Source: Candidatus Planktophila sp.
GTDB lineage: Bacteria; Actinomycetota; Actinomycetes; Nanopelagicales; Nanopelagicaceae
Direction of reading: 5' to 3'
NCBI GenBank assembly: GCA_024641555.1
Contig: JAHECV010000007.1
Location: 4,896-46,534 of the forward strand
Length of the DNA: 41,639 bases
Positions 7,028 through 16,367 of the stretch are shown one piece after another. Under the pieces are notes generated by a model, which searched no databases, was not told the DNA's origin, and saw only the letters and a list, made by a program, of their open reading frames with translations. The translations under genes and the position numbers were made by a program. Within the stretch, counting starts at the first letter, position 1, and every line of letters starts with the position of its first letter.

Positions 7028-8185
7028 ATGTCATTGACACCAACCCCAGCAGATAAGTTCACCTTCGGACTTTGGACCGTCGGCTGGCAAGCGCGCGACC
7101 CATTCGGAGATGCCACGCGCGGCGCTCTTGATCCAGTTCGCACAGTTAACGAACTCGCTGTACGCGGTGCCTATGGTGTGACTTTCCATGATGATGATTT
7201 GATTCCATTTGGAAGCGATGATGCATCACGTCGTGGACATATAGATCGCTTCAAGAAAGCGCTTTCCGAAACCGGAATGCAAGTTCCCATGGCGACTACA
7301 AATCTCTTTTCACATCCTGTATTTAAAGATGGCGCATTCACCAGCAACGATCGCGACATTCGTCGTTATGCACTTCGCAAAGCGATGCGCAATATCGAAT
7401 TAGCCGTCGAACTCGGCGCACATACCTATGTTTGTTGGGGCGGTCGCGAAGGCGCTGAATCAGATGCCGCAAAGGATGCCTATGTTGCGCACGAACGTAT
7501 GCGCGAAGCATTTAACGTTCTTAGCCAATATGTTTTAGATAACGGTTACAAGATTAAATTTGCAATTGAACCAAAACCCAACGAACCACGTGGCGATATT
7601 TTCTTGCCAACAATTGGCCACGCTCTAGCCTTCATCTACACCCTCGATCACCCCGAACTAGTTGGCCTAAACCCAGAAGTTGGCCACGAACAAATGGCGG
7701 GACTTAACTTCGTTCACGGAATCGCCCAAGCGCTCTGGCAGAAGAAGTTATTCCACATTGATCTAAATGGTCAGCACGGTCCAAAGTTTGATCAAGATTT
7801 GGTATTTGGCCATGGCGATCTTAAATCAGCGTTCTTCTTAGTAGAACTCCTTGAGCGCTATAAATATGACGGTCCAAAACACTTTGATTACAAGCCAGGG
7901 CGAACCGAAGATGACAAAGGTGTATGGGATTCGGCGACTGCAAATATGCGCACCTACCTTGCGCTAAAAGATCGCGCCACCGCCTATCGCAACGATCCAC
8001 GAGTAATTGCGGCACAGAAAGATTCGAATATTCCAGGACTTACTGAAAGTACAATGGGCGCAGGCGAAAGTTGGAAGGATCTTGCAAAGGATTCATTCGA
8101 TGTTGAGCAGGCCGGTGCACGTGGTTATCAGTACGAAGCCCTTAATCAGCTCGCACTTGAGCATCTAATGGGGTTCGGAAAGTAA
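7028..8185 (+). CDS. xylA: xylose isomerase (class I)
   Basis: The 385-residue enzyme converts D-xylose to D-xylulose (and glucose to fructose) in the cytoplasm. The active site matches the Streptomyces enzymes residue for residue, even in numbering: H54 and D57 in F-H-D-D-D, E181 and K183 in [10 protein letters not shown], then E217, H220, D245, D255, D257 and D287 for the two divalent metals. The length is typical of the actinobacterial class I enzyme. A GTGAGG ribosome site lies before the ATG. A weak TATACA box (6962-6967) could be its -10. No xylulokinase, xylose transporter or repressor gene is adjacent, so the gene stands alone between tRNA-Leu and argS. Confidence 0.97.
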   Translation: MSLTPTPADKFTFGLWTVGWQARDPFGDATRGALDPVRTVNELAVRGAYGVTFHDDDLIPFGSDDASRRGHIDRFKKALSETGMQVPMATTNLFSHPVFKDGAFTSNDRDIRRYALRKAMRNIELAVELGAHTYVCWGGREGAESDAAKDAYVAHERMREAFNVLSQYVLDNGYKIKFAIEPKPNEPRGDIFLPTIGHALAFIYTLDHPELVGLNPEVGHEQMAGLNFVHGIAQALWQKKLFHIDLNGQHGPKFDQDLVFGHGDLKSAFFLVELLERYKYDGPKHFDYKPGRTEDDKGVWDSATANMRTYLALKDRATAYRNDPRVIAAQKDSNIPGLTESTMGAGESWKDLAKDSFDVEQAGARGYQYEALNQLALEHLMGFGK

Positions 8186-8199
8186 ATCGCTGCGCAGGG

Positions 8200-8205
8200 T
8201 AACCT
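8200..8205 (+). promoter_or_regulatory. -10 box TAACCT, leaderless GTG start of argS operon
   Basis: TAACCT lies 6 bases before the GTG at 8212, and no Shine-Dalgarno sequence is present. The spacer after xylA is only 26 bp, so any -35 contact falls in the end of xylA. Confidence 0.6.
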
Positions 8206-8211
8206 TGCCCT

Positions 8212-9876
8212 GTGAGTTCACATTCAGATCTATTAGCCTCGCAAATTCAGGCGGCGATTATTCACGCCATTGAGCGTGGAGAACTGAACGGAACTGTTCC
8301 TGCCAATATTCCATTGGAGCGACCAAAGAATCGCGAGCACGGAGATTACGCATCATCTATTGCCCTGCAGTTGGCAAAACCTGCCGGAAAGAACCCACGC
8401 GAGGTAGCAGAGCTATTAAAAAAGGAGCTCGAACAACTTCCAGAAGTTTCATCTGTTGATATCGCAGGTCCCGGTTTTATCAATATTAAGTTAAATCGCG
8501 CCAGTCAAGCCGACCTAGTTCGGACAATTTTGAGCGCTAAAGAAAGTTATGGAAAAGGTAACGCGCTCGCAGGTATCAAGATCAACCTCGAGTTTATCTC
8601 CGCCAACCCGACTGGACCATTGCATTTAGGCCACACTCGTTGGGCGGCAGTTGGAGATGCACTTGGACGAGTACTTAGCGCAGCAGGTGCAGATGTAACG
8701 CGTGAATTTTATATAAATGATCGCGGCAATCAGATGGATCTCTTTGGACAATCTGTGCAAGCAGCAGCGTTGGGCCAACCAATACCTGAAGATGGATATC
8801 AAGGCGATTACATCGCAGATTTAGCTAAAGCCGTTCTTGCAGAAAATCCAGAGATCACCAACTTAGAATCCGAACCACGATTAATCGCATTCCGAGAAGC
8901 GGCATACCAACTGCAATTAAAAGATCAGCAACGCGTCTTGGATACTTTCAATACCCATTTCGATGTTTGGTTTTCGGAGCGCACTTTGCACGATGGCGGC
9001 AGCGTCGAACACGGCTTAGTTAAATTACGCGCGCAAGGCCATGTCTTCGAATTAGATGGTGCGACCTGGCTGCGTACAACGGACTTTGGCGACGATAAAG
9101 ATCGCGTACTCGTTAAAGCAAATGGTGACCTAACTTATTTCTCATCCGATACCGCTTACTACATAAATAAACGCGAACGCGGTTTCGATATCTGTATTTA
9201 CATGCTCGGTGCAGATCATCACGGTTATATCCATCGCTTAAAGGCAACTGCAGCATGTGCTGGCGACAATCCTGAATACAACATCCATGTCTTGATCGGT
9301 CAGTTGGTAAAGATCATGGAAGGCGGTGAAGAAGTAAAACTCTCTAAGCGCGCCGGCACGATTATTACTCTCGAAGAACTTGTTGAAAAAGTTGGTGTTG
9401 ACGCCGCTCGTTACACCTTAATTCGATATCCAGTAGATACTCCAATGGTTATGGATATCGATATTTTGAAGCGCAATACCAATGAGAACCCGGTTTATTA
9501 CGTGCAATATGCACATGCCCGTATCGCAGCTGTCTTGCGAAATGCCGCCGAATTAAATATTGCAAGCGGTTTAGAAAACTTTGATCCGGCGCAACTTTCG
9601 CACGATCGCGAGAACGAACTTCTCGGTTCGCTGGCAGAGTTCCCACGAATTGTGGCTAGCGCTGCAGAGCTACGCGAGCCACATCGGATCGCTCGCTATC
9701 TCGAAGAACTCGCTGGCGTTTATCACGGGTTCTACGCTGATTGCCGCGTTTTGCCGATGGGCGAAGAGCCAGCAACCGCGCTTCACAGCGCTCGAATTAA
9801 TTTATGTGCAGCAACTCTGCAAGTACTGAAGAATGGTCTTCTCTTACTTGGCGTGAGCGCGCCGGAGCGGATGTAG
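8212..9876 (+). CDS. argS: arginyl-tRNA synthetase
   Basis: The 554-residue class I enzyme charges tRNA-Arg. The N-terminal ArgRS additional domain runs to about residue 90 (H-G-D-Y-A-S-S at 37-43). The HIGH-type motif is H-L-G-H in N-P-T-G-P-L-H-L-G-H, and the second ATP loop is K-L-S-K-R-A-G, the KMSK equivalent. The anticodon-binding helical domain follows to the end (H-S-A-R-I-N-L). The GTG start is supported by the leaderless box. It is the first gene of argS-lysA-hom-thrC-thrB, an order shared with Mycobacterium and Streptomyces; the gap to lysA is 2 bases. Confidence 0.97.
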   Translation: MSSHSDLLASQIQAAIIHAIERGELNGTVPANIPLERPKNREHGDYASSIALQLAKPAGKNPREVAELLKKELEQLPEVSSVDIAGPGFINIKLNRASQADLVRTILSAKESYGKGNALAGIKINLEFISANPTGPLHLGHTRWAAVGDALGRVLSAAGADVTREFYINDRGNQMDLFGQSVQAAALGQPIPEDGYQGDYIADLAKAVLAENPEITNLESEPRLIAFREAAYQLQLKDQQRVLDTFNTHFDVWFSERTLHDGGSVEHGLVKLRAQGHVFELDGATWLRTTDFGDDKDRVLVKANGDLTYFSSDTAYYINKRERGFDICIYMLGADHHGYIHRLKATAACAGDNPEYNIHVLIGQLVKIMEGGEEVKLSKRAGTIITLEELVEKVGVDAARYTLIRYPVDTPMVMDIDILKRNTNENPVYYVQYAHARIAAVLRNAAELNIASGLENFDPAQLSHDRENELLGSLAEFPRIVASAAELREPHRIARYLEELAGVYHGFYADCRVLPMGEEPATALHSARINLCAATLQVLKNGLLLLGVSAPERM

Positions 9877-9878
9877 TT

Positions 9879-11195
9879 ATGTGGTCGAAGAACGTTTCTT
9901 TCACCAACGGTGAACTTCATCTTTCCGGCATCCCCGTCACAAAGTTGGCGAAAGATTTCGGTACTCCTACTTTTTTCATTGATGAAGATGATTTCCGCAC
10001 CCGTGCAACAGGATGGAATAACGCGCTAAGCGATGAATTCGGATCACATGCTGGCACTGTTTACTACGCAGCAAAAGCCTTTATTTCGACCGCTGTTGCT
10101 GGTTGGGTCAAGGATTGCGGCATTGGTATCGATGTCTGCACAGGCGGCGAACTTGCAGTTGCACTGGCTGGTGGGATCGATCCTGCGAAAATCGAAGTTC
10201 ACGGAAACAATAAATCTGTCGCAGAAATCGAGCGAGCTGTAAGCGTCGGAGTAAAAACGATTGTGATGGACTCACTCCATGAGATTGAACGCGTCGCCAC
10301 TATTGCGCGCAGTCACAAGAAAGTTCAAGGAGTCATGCTTCGTCTTACTCCTGGAATTCAAGCGCACACACACGAATCAATTTCCACAGCGCATGAAGAT
10401 GTGAAGTTCGGATTCTCAATCGCAAGTGGCGCTGCTTGGGCAGCGGTTGAAAAAGTCTTAAGCCACCCCGAGTTGGAGCTTCGTGGATTTCATTCACATA
10501 TCGGTTCTCAAATCTTCGGAACCGATTCATTCCAACTCGCGGCGGATCGTTTAATTGGATTACTCGCAAAGTATCGCGATGCCTACGGAAAAGAACTTCC
10601 AGAACTCGATCTGGGCGGAGGTTATGGAATCGCATATTTGCCTGGAGATGAGACCCTTGAACCAGGTGAAGTAATGCCAGCGCTGCGCAGCGCAGTTACC
10701 GCCTCATGTGAAAAACATAAATTAAATATTCCGACGATTTCGATCGAACCCGGTCGCGCAATAGTTGGCCCAACTACTTTTACCTTGTATGAAGTTGGAA
10801 CAACCAAAGACGTTGTTCTTGAAGATGGAAAAATCCGTCGCTACATATCTGTCGATGGCGGAATGAGCGACAACATCCGCCCCTCACTTTATGACGCCGA
10901 ATATCACGCAGTTATTGCCCATCGCGCATCAGCCGCGCCATCTGTAAATTCACGGGTTGTTGGAAAACATTGCGAAACTGGTGACATTGTTATTCGTGAC
11001 ATTAATTTGCCGAGCGATATTGCACCTGGTGATCTAATCGCCATTCCAGCGACTGGCGCTTATGGCCGCAGCATGGCCAGCAACTACAACCATGTCCCAC
11101 GTCCACCTGTAGTTGCAGTAAAAGATGGAAAAGCCCGCGTAATTGTCCGCCGCGAAAATGAGGAAGATCTGCTCGCACTTGATGTGAAAGAATAG
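9879..11195 (+). CDS. lysA: diaminopimelate decarboxylase
   Basis: The 438-residue PLP enzyme catalyses the last step of lysine synthesis, meso-diaminopimelate to lysine. K66 in Y-Y-A-A-K-A-F is the PLP lysine. H-S-H-I-G-S-Q, the G-G-G-Y-G loop, E-P-G-R-A-I-V and C-E-T-G-D, the catalytic Cys of the partner subunit, are all present. The frame is open back to 9804 inside argS; the ATG at 9879, 2 bases after the argS stop, gives the normal N-terminus and has GGAG about 11 bases upstream. It is translated in the same operon as hom and the threonine genes. Confidence 0.96.
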   Translation: MWSKNVSFTNGELHLSGIPVTKLAKDFGTPTFFIDEDDFRTRATGWNNALSDEFGSHAGTVYYAAKAFISTAVAGWVKDCGIGIDVCTGGELAVALAGGIDPAKIEVHGNNKSVAEIERAVSVGVKTIVMDSLHEIERVATIARSHKKVQGVMLRLTPGIQAHTHESISTAHEDVKFGFSIASGAAWAAVEKVLSHPELELRGFHSHIGSQIFGTDSFQLAADRLIGLLAKYRDAYGKELPELDLGGGYGIAYLPGDETLEPGEVMPALRSAVTASCEKHKLNIPTISIEPGRAIVGPTTFTLYEVGTTKDVVLEDGKIRRYISVDGGMSDNIRPSLYDAEYHAVIAHRASAAPSVNSRVVGKHCETGDIVIRDINLPSDIAPGDLIAIPATGAYGRSMASNYNHVPRPPVVAVKDGKARVIVRRENEEDLLALDVKE

Positions 11196-11199
11196 GCAG

Positions 11200-12498
11200 A
11201 TGAGCCCAGCAGATAAACCAGTACGTATCGGCATGCTCGGATGTGGCGTAGTCGGCAGTTCTGTCGCGCGCTTACTCCTTGCCGATACTGATGAGCTCTC
11301 AACCCGCGCTGGCGTAAAGATGGAGCTAGCGCGCATCGCAGTTCGCACCATTAAGCCTTACGAAGGAATTAACCCCAGCCTTTTTACAACAGATCCATTT
11401 TCAATAGTTAACGATCCAGAGATCGATCTAATTATCGAAGTTATGGGCGGCATTGAACCTGCCCGCGAATTAATCATGACTGCGATCGAAAATCGTAAAT
11501 CTGTAGTCACTGCAAATAAAGCGCTGCTGGCTAGCCATGGTGCGGAAATGTTTACTGCGGCTTATGCCAAAGGTGAGGATATTTACTACGAAGCATCAGT
11601 TGCTGGTGCTATTCCAATTATTCGTCCTATGCGCGATTCACTTGCGGGCGATTTCGTAACTCGCTTAATGGGAATCGTTAACGGAACCACAAATTACATC
11701 TTGACCAAGATGCACGAAGATGACCGTGAATTTGCCGATGTATTGAAAGAAGCGCAAGCACTTGGTTATGCCGAGGCCGATCCAACTGCCGATATTGAAG
11801 GCTTTGACGCCGCAGCAAAGGCAGCGATCTTGTCTGGTCTTGCTTTCCATACGCGAGTAACTGTCGATGACGTGTACCGCGAAGGTATTTCCAAGATAAC
11901 TCTAGAAGATGTAAAGATCGCTAAATCGATGGATCACGTGATTAAGTTGCTGGCGATCGCCGAATTAACACCTGCCGATGAAATTTCAGTTCGCGTCCAC
12001 CCAGTTATGTTGCATAAGAGCCATCCACTTGCTTCGGTGCGCGATGCCTACAACGCAGTTTTTGTTGAAGCAGAATCTGCGGGATCACTTATGTTCTACG
12101 GCCGGGGCGCAGGTGGTGCTCCAACTGCATCTGCAATTCTGGGAGATGTTGTTGCAGTTGCCCGCCACATCGCTCTTAACTCAGTTGGTCAGCGAGAGAC
12201 TGATTATGCCGATCGCGATATCGCACCGATCGAATCAACTAAAACCAAGTTCTTAATCCGCCTAGAAGTAGCCGATAAAGCAGGTGTTTTAGCTTCCATC
12301 GCCACAACTTTTGCAAATCAAGGGGTATCGATTCAGACCGTTAATCAGACCGGTCGCAACAGCGATGCTGAAGTCACCATCGTTACTCACTTAGCAACTG
12401 AAGGTGAACTAAAGGCAACTGTCGAAGCGCTTCAGAAGATGGGCGCCGTTCAAAATATTTCAAGTGTTATCCGCGTAGAAGGAGCGTTGAGCGCATGA
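11200..12498 (+). CDS. hom: homoserine dehydrogenase with ACT domain
   Basis: The 432-residue enzyme reduces aspartate semialdehyde to homoserine, the branch point to threonine and methionine. The N-terminal Rossmann motif is [10 protein letters not shown]. The central catalytic region contains the family segment [12 protein letters not shown] and the acidic [14 protein letters not shown] stretch. The last 80 residues or so form an ACT domain ([14 protein letters not shown]), which usually gives feedback inhibition by threonine. It starts 4 bases after lysA, and its stop overlaps the thrC start in ATGA, so the two are translationally coupled. Confidence 0.96.
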   Translation: MSPADKPVRIGMLGCGVVGSSVARLLLADTDELSTRAGVKMELARIAVRTIKPYEGINPSLFTTDPFSIVNDPEIDLIIEVMGGIEPARELIMTAIENRKSVVTANKALLASHGAEMFTAAYAKGEDIYYEASVAGAIPIIRPMRDSLAGDFVTRLMGIVNGTTNYILTKMHEDDREFADVLKEAQALGYAEADPTADIEGFDAAAKAAILSGLAFHTRVTVDDVYREGISKITLEDVKIAKSMDHVIKLLAIAELTPADEISVRVHPVMLHKSHPLASVRDAYNAVFVEAESAGSLMFYGRGAGGAPTASAILGDVVAVARHIALNSVGQRETDYADRDIAPIESTKTKFLIRLEVADKAGVLASIATTFANQGVSIQTVNQTGRNSDAEVTIVTHLATEGELKATVEALQKMGAVQNISSVIRVEGALSA

Positions 12499-13580
12499 AC
12501 CTTTTTAAGTCTAAGAAATCTGGCGCGCACCAATGGCGCGGGGTCATCGAGGAATACCGCGATCGCTTGCCAGTTTCTTCCAAAACTCCGGTTGTTTCAC
12601 TTCGCGAAGGTGGCACACCGCTTATCTACGCATGCTATTTATCTGAACTACTGGGCAATGATGTCTGGTTAAAGTACGAAGGCATCAATCCAACTGGTTC
12701 ATTTAAAGATCGCGGAATGACCATGGCGATTTCTAAAGCTGCCGAAGATGGCGCAAAGGCAGTCATCTGCGCCTCTACCGGAAATACTTCAGCTAGCGCG
12801 GCAGCGTATGCAACTAAAGCGGGAATGATTTCTGCAGTCCTTATTCCAGCGGGAAAAATTGCAACTGGAAAACTTGCACAAGCAGTTATTCACGGCGCAC
12901 AAATTTTGCAGGTTGCTGGAAACTTCGATGATTGTCTAACTCTTGCCCGCGATCTATCTGAAAATTATCCAGTTGCGCTCGTTAACTCGGTAAACCCATA
13001 TCGCATTGAGGGTCAGAAGACCGCGGCCTTTGAAGTAATCGATATGTTGGGTTATGCCCCAGATATTCACGCACTGCCAGTTGGTAACGCAGGAAATATC
13101 ACTGCTTACTGGAAGGGCTATAACGAATATCGTAAAGATGGAATATCAAATTCTTTGCCGCAAATGTATGGCTTCCAGGCAGCGGGATCAGCGCCGCTGG
13201 TTAAAGGCAAGCCAGTGCTCAAGCCCGAAACAATCGCGACTGCGATTCGCATCGGCAATCCAGCATCTTGGGATCAAGCCATTGAGGCGCGCGATAAATC
13301 AGGCGGCGTTATTGATTCAGTAACAGATAAAGAAATCCTTGCGGCATATGCCCTTGTTGCCGGCAAAGAAGGTGTATTTGTTGAGCCTTCATCTGCGGCA
13401 GGAATAGCTGGCTTAATTAAATATAAGAAGGCCGGCAAACTACCTCAAGGTAAAAAGATTGTAATCACTGTTACTGGCCATGGACTAAAAGATATTTCTT
13501 GGGCGCTAGAAAAATTTGCCAAGCCAAAGATCGTAAAGGTCAATGCAGTTGCCGCCGCAAAGGCGTTAGGACTTAAGTAA
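12495..13580 (+). CDS. thrC: threonine synthase
   Basis: The 361-residue PLP enzyme turns O-phosphohomoserine into threonine. The PLP lysine is K71 in [11 protein letters not shown], the fold type II signature. The S-T-G-N-T-S-A-S loop and the Gly-rich P-V-G-N-A-G-N-I phosphate-binding loop follow. The length matches the short actinobacterial and Bacillus-type synthases rather than the longer E. coli type. The start ATG overlaps the hom stop by 4 bases, and the gap to thrB is 4 bases. Confidence 0.96.
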   Translation: MNLFKSKKSGAHQWRGVIEEYRDRLPVSSKTPVVSLREGGTPLIYACYLSELLGNDVWLKYEGINPTGSFKDRGMTMAISKAAEDGAKAVICASTGNTSASAAAYATKAGMISAVLIPAGKIATGKLAQAVIHGAQILQVAGNFDDCLTLARDLSENYPVALVNSVNPYRIEGQKTAAFEVIDMLGYAPDIHALPVGNAGNITAYWKGYNEYRKDGISNSLPQMYGFQAAGSAPLVKGKPVLKPETIATAIRIGNPASWDQAIEARDKSGGVIDSVTDKEILAAYALVAGKEGVFVEPSSAAGIAGLIKYKKAGKLPQGKKIVITVTGHGLKDISWALEKFAKPKIVKVNAVAAAKALGLK

Positions 13581-13584
13581 AGTC

Positions 13585-14511
13585 ATGGCCAAACCAACTT
13601 TCAAAGCCAATCCAATTCAGGTTCAGGTACCTGCAACAAGTGCCAACCTCGGACCTGGATTTGATTCATTTGGTTTAGCACTTGGTATGCACGATCGTTA
13701 TATCGCCCAAATTCTCGATGATGCCGGCCTGGATATCGATGTAACTGGAGAAGGCGCAGATGAAGTTCCGCGCTCAGATAAGAACTTACTTGTTAAGGCG
13801 ATGTATAAAGGTTTTGATTTTCTTGGCGGAAAGCCAAAGGGCGTTGCAGTTCGCGCGCTAAATGTAATTCCCCATGGCCGCGGACTTGGGTCTTCAGCAA
13901 GTGCAATTGTGGGTGGGTTAAGTCTGGCACGTGCACTTGTGTTAACCGGCTCAGACAAGATGAGCGATGAGAAGTTATTGCAGATCGCAACTGAGATGGA
14001 AGGCCATCCCGATAACGTTGCCGCCGCGCTCTACGGAAACGCTGTTGTTGCCTGGACCGAAAATCATCACGGGAAAGAAGTTGCACAAGCGATTTCTTTA
14101 AGCGTTGATACTCGCATTCGTGCAATCGCATTTATCCCATCAACTGCCGTTGCAACTTCCAAGGCGCGCAAGATGCTTCCGGAAACAATTCCACATCGCG
14201 ATGCGGCGCGAAATTCGGCTAACTCGGCGCTCTTGGTACATGCGCTAACACTTCGCCCTGATTTGCTCTATCGCGCAACTGAAGATTTCTTGCATCAGTC
14301 ATATCGCAGCGAGGCGATGCCGGCATCGTTCGCACTATTGACTAAGTTACGTGCTGCCGGCGTTGCTGCATTTATCTCTGGTGCTGGCCCAACTGTGCTG
14401 GCCCTGCACACTGGCACCGAATCCGATGTTGCAGAATTAATTCGAGCAGCCGGATCTAAATTTGAGGCGAAATCCTTAGAAATTTCGCGTACCGGAGCCC
14501 AACTTCTGTAA
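13585..14511 (+). CDS. thrB: homoserine kinase (GHMP family)
   Basis: The 308-residue GHMP kinase phosphorylates homoserine, feeding the threonine synthase encoded just upstream. Motif 1 is P-A-T-S-A-N-L-G-P-G-F-D-S. The ATP loop is P-H-G-R-G-L-G-S-S-A-S-A, and the C-terminal G-A-G-P-T-V-L-A motif is present. It is the last gene of the argS-lysA-hom-thrC-thrB operon. It is followed by a 144-bp spacer to the chosen rho start, containing TGGGAT/ATCCCA and further hairpins rather than a clear intrinsic terminator. Confidence 0.96.
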   Translation: MAKPTFKANPIQVQVPATSANLGPGFDSFGLALGMHDRYIAQILDDAGLDIDVTGEGADEVPRSDKNLLVKAMYKGFDFLGGKPKGVAVRALNVIPHGRGLGSSASAIVGGLSLARALVLTGSDKMSDEKLLQIATEMEGHPDNVAAALYGNAVVAWTENHHGKEVAQAISLSVDTRIRAIAFIPSTAVATSKARKMLPETIPHRDAARNSANSALLVHALTLRPDLLYRATEDFLHQSYRSEAMPASFALLTKLRAAGVAAFISGAGPTVLALHTGTESDVAELIRAAGSKFEAKSLEISRTGAQLL

Positions 14512-14655
14512 TTGCCATTTGGGATGCTATGGTTATCCCACTTGCTCAAGCCGGAAGTTGCGGTGAAAGTCGGCAGGTAATAAATCCAAATGACCAGGCT
14601 TTTTGCCATCACGAACTCAAACAGCGTGATCGAAGCCCCAAATGAAAAGATAGAG
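14512..14655 (+). promoter_or_regulatory. structured leader region upstream of rho
   Basis: Three inverted repeats fall in this 144-bp gap. They are TGGGAT/ATCCCA (14520-14540), a GCCGG/GTCGGC stem (14550-14574), and a longer imperfect hairpin in which GGCTT/AAGCC (14597-14601, 14633-14637) encloses ATCACG/CGTGAT (14608-14613, 14625-14630). A TATGGT (14528-14533) could be a -10 box. Such a leader could serve autoregulation of Rho, which is known in other bacteria, but the link here is inference. Confidence 0.45.
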
Positions 14656-16254
14656 ATGACAGATCAAGAGAAGGAAGTAACTCCAGTTCGCTCAAATTCA
14701 CCAGAGCTGGCCGCGATGAGTCTTCCAAAGTTAAAAGAAGTTGCCGCACAGCTCGGTATCGATGGCGCTGCGAAGTTAAAGAAAGATGCGCTCGTGACCG
14801 CAATCGCTGATCTACAGGCAGCAAACCGCGAAGCCGCAAAGGCCGAACGCGAAGCGCGCCGCGAAGCGCGTAATGCAAAGAAGAATTCCAATCGTGAAAG
14901 CGCGAACGCCTCTGGCGGCATCTCATCTAACGATGCAGATGGCGATGACGGCGATGATTCAGAAGGAAATGACAACATTAATAACAACGGGCCACGCGAT
15001 AACGACCGTGGCTTCGGTGGACGCGACCGTGGTCGGGGCCGAGATCGCAATCGTGGCCGTGATCGCAATCGCGATCGTGGACAACGCGAAGAACGCGAAC
15101 CAGTTATTGGCGAAGATGATGTTCTAGTTCCAGTCGGCGGCCTAGTCGACATCATGGATAACTATTCATTTATTCGCACCGGTGGTTACCTACCAGGACC
15201 AAACGATGTCTACGTTTCACAGCAGCAAGTACGCAAGTACGGGCTTCGTAAGGGAGATGTTGTTACAGGCCAAGTGCGTCAGGCGCGCGAAGGCGAACAG
15301 CGCCAGAAGTACAACCCACTAATTACCCTCGAAACTATTAACGGAGTAACTCCTGACGAAGCGCGGGGTCGCGTGGAATTTGGCAAGTTAGTTCCGCTTT
15401 ACCCACAAGAGCGTCTGCGCCTTGAAACTGAACCAAATGTTCTTACAACTCGCGTTATCGATCTGATTGCGCCAATTGGTAAGGGCCAGCGCGGACTTAT
15501 TGTTTCGCCACCTAAGGCCGGTAAGACGATGGTCTTGCAATCAATTGCCAATGCAATCACTACAAACAACCCAGAATGTCACCTAATGGTTGTTCTAGTT
15601 GATGAGCGCCCTGAAGAAGTTACCGATATGCAGCGCTCTGTAAAGGGCGAAGTAATCGCATCAACATTTGATCGCCCAGCCGATGATCACACCACAATCG
15701 CAGAGTTAGCTATTGAGCGCGCAAAGCGTTTAGTTGAACTCGGCCACGATGTGGTTGTTCTTCTTGACTCAATCACACGTCTTGGACGTGCGTACAACAT
15801 TGCCGCTCCTGCATCAGGCCGCATCCTTTCAGGTGGCGTTGATTCAGCAGCGTTGTATCCACCAAAGAAATTCTTCGGTGCGGCACGTAATATCGAAGAT
15901 GGCGGATCGCTAACAATTCTTGCAACCGCACTTGTTGATACCGGTTCACGTATGGATGAAGTTATCTTCGAAGAGTTCAAAGGCACCGGAAATATGGAGC
16001 TCATACTCGATCGCAAGATGGCCGATAAGCGCATCTTCCCAGCAGTAAACGTTGTTGCATCAGGTACTCGTAAAGAAGAAATTCTCATGGGAACTGAAGA
16101 GCTGAACATTGTCTGGAAGTTACGTCGCGTGCTTCATGCGCTAGAACCACAAGCAGCCCTTGAGTTGCTACTTGAGAAGATGAAGGGCACTAAGTCCAAC
16201 GTCGAGTTCTTGATGCAGATCCAGAAGACAACTTCTGGTCCAAACGAGGGCTAA
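14656..16254 (+). CDS. rho: transcription termination factor Rho, actinobacterial type with N-terminal insertion
   Basis: The 532-residue RNA-dependent ATPase terminates transcription. Order: a Rho_N helical domain (about 20-52, L-P-K-L-K-E-V-A-A-Q-L-G), a low-complexity insertion (about 70-150) rich in Asp, Asn, Arg and Gly with D-R-N-R-G and D-R-G-R-G repeats, the RNA-binding cold-shock-like domain (Y-S-F-I-R-T-G-G-Y), then the ATPase core with P-P-K-A-G-K-T (Walker A), V-V-L-L-D-S-I-T-R (Walker B) and the R-loop G-G-V-D-S-A-A-L-Y. Arg/Gly-rich insertions are known in actinobacterial Rho and add RNA affinity. An in-frame ATG at 14590 would add 22 residues, but it lies inside the leader hairpins; the M-T-D-Q start fits relatives better. 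Convergent gene pairs without terminators elsewhere in the window would depend on this protein. Confidence 0.96.
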   Translation: MTDQEKEVTPVRSNSPELAAMSLPKLKEVAAQLGIDGAAKLKKDALVTAIADLQAANREAAKAEREARREARNAKKNSNRESANASGGISSNDADGDDGDDSEGNDNINNNGPRDNDRGFGGRDRGRGRDRNRGRDRNRDRGQREEREPVIGEDDVLVPVGGLVDIMDNYSFIRTGGYLPGPNDVYVSQQQVRKYGLRKGDVVTGQVRQAREGEQRQKYNPLITLETINGVTPDEARGRVEFGKLVPLYPQERLRLETEPNVLTTRVIDLIAPIGKGQRGLIVSPPKAGKTMVLQSIANAITTNNPECHLMVVLVDERPEEVTDMQRSVKGEVIASTFDRPADDHTTIAELAIERAKRLVELGHDVVVLLDSITRLGRAYNIAAPASGRILSGGVDSAALYPPKKFFGAARNIEDGGSLTILATALVDTGSRMDEVIFEEFKGTGNMELILDRKMADKRIFPAVNVVASGTRKEEILMGTEELNIVWKLRRVLHALEPQAALELLLEKMKGTKSNVEFLMQIQKTTSGPNEG

Positions 16255-16277
16255 TTTCTTAACTTTCACCGTCTGAC

Positions 16278-16310
16278 CGCAAGGCTTTCGCAAGGTCTTC
16301 ACAAGGTCCG
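16278..16310 (+). repeat. three tandem 11-bp repeats (CGCAAGG core)
   Basis: Units CGCAAGGCTTT (16278-16288), CGCAAGGTCTT (16289-16299) and CACAAGGTCCG (16300-16310) follow one another without a gap just after the rho stop codon. The period equals about one helical turn, so the units face the same side of the DNA. They could be binding sites for an activator of the downstream secreted-protein gene, or part of an RNA leader. Confidence 0.7.
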
Positions 16311-16320
16311 AGCGCAGTAT

Positions 16321-16360
16321 CTCCATATCAGCCAAGGCCATACGGCCGGCGAGTATGGAG
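16321..16360 (+). promoter_or_regulatory. inverted repeats that can hide the ribosome site of the secreted-protein gene
   Basis: The ribosome site GGAGG (16357-16361 region, 6 bases before the ATG) lies in TATGGAG (16354-16360), which is complementary to CTCCATA (16321-16327). An alternative, shorter pairing is CCATAC (16338-16343) with GTATGG (16353-16358). Either stem would mask the ribosome site, giving two mutually exclusive folds. Confidence 0.4.
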
Positions 16361-16367
16361 GTAGTCA

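Noticed and set aside
14541..14580. Possible cobalamin riboswitch segment (GGAA...CGGTGAAAGTCGG) in the rho leader
   Set aside because: The short segment resembles part of the cobalamin riboswitch core, but the B12 box and the other conserved stems are absent, and the region is too short.
14590..14655. Rho start at 14590
   Set aside because: The extra 22 residues do not resemble Rho N-termini and lie across a hairpin; M-T-D-Q at 14656 matches relatives. It is not fully excluded.
14664..15155. 163-residue minus-strand frame opposite the rho low-complexity region
   Set aside because: Its Arg/Ser/Pro-rich sequence is the complement of the Asp/Arg/Gly-rich rho insertion, so it is a compositional artefact.
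16278..16310. CRISPR-like array
   Set aside because: The three units are contiguous 11-bp repeats without spacers and with no cas genes nearby.
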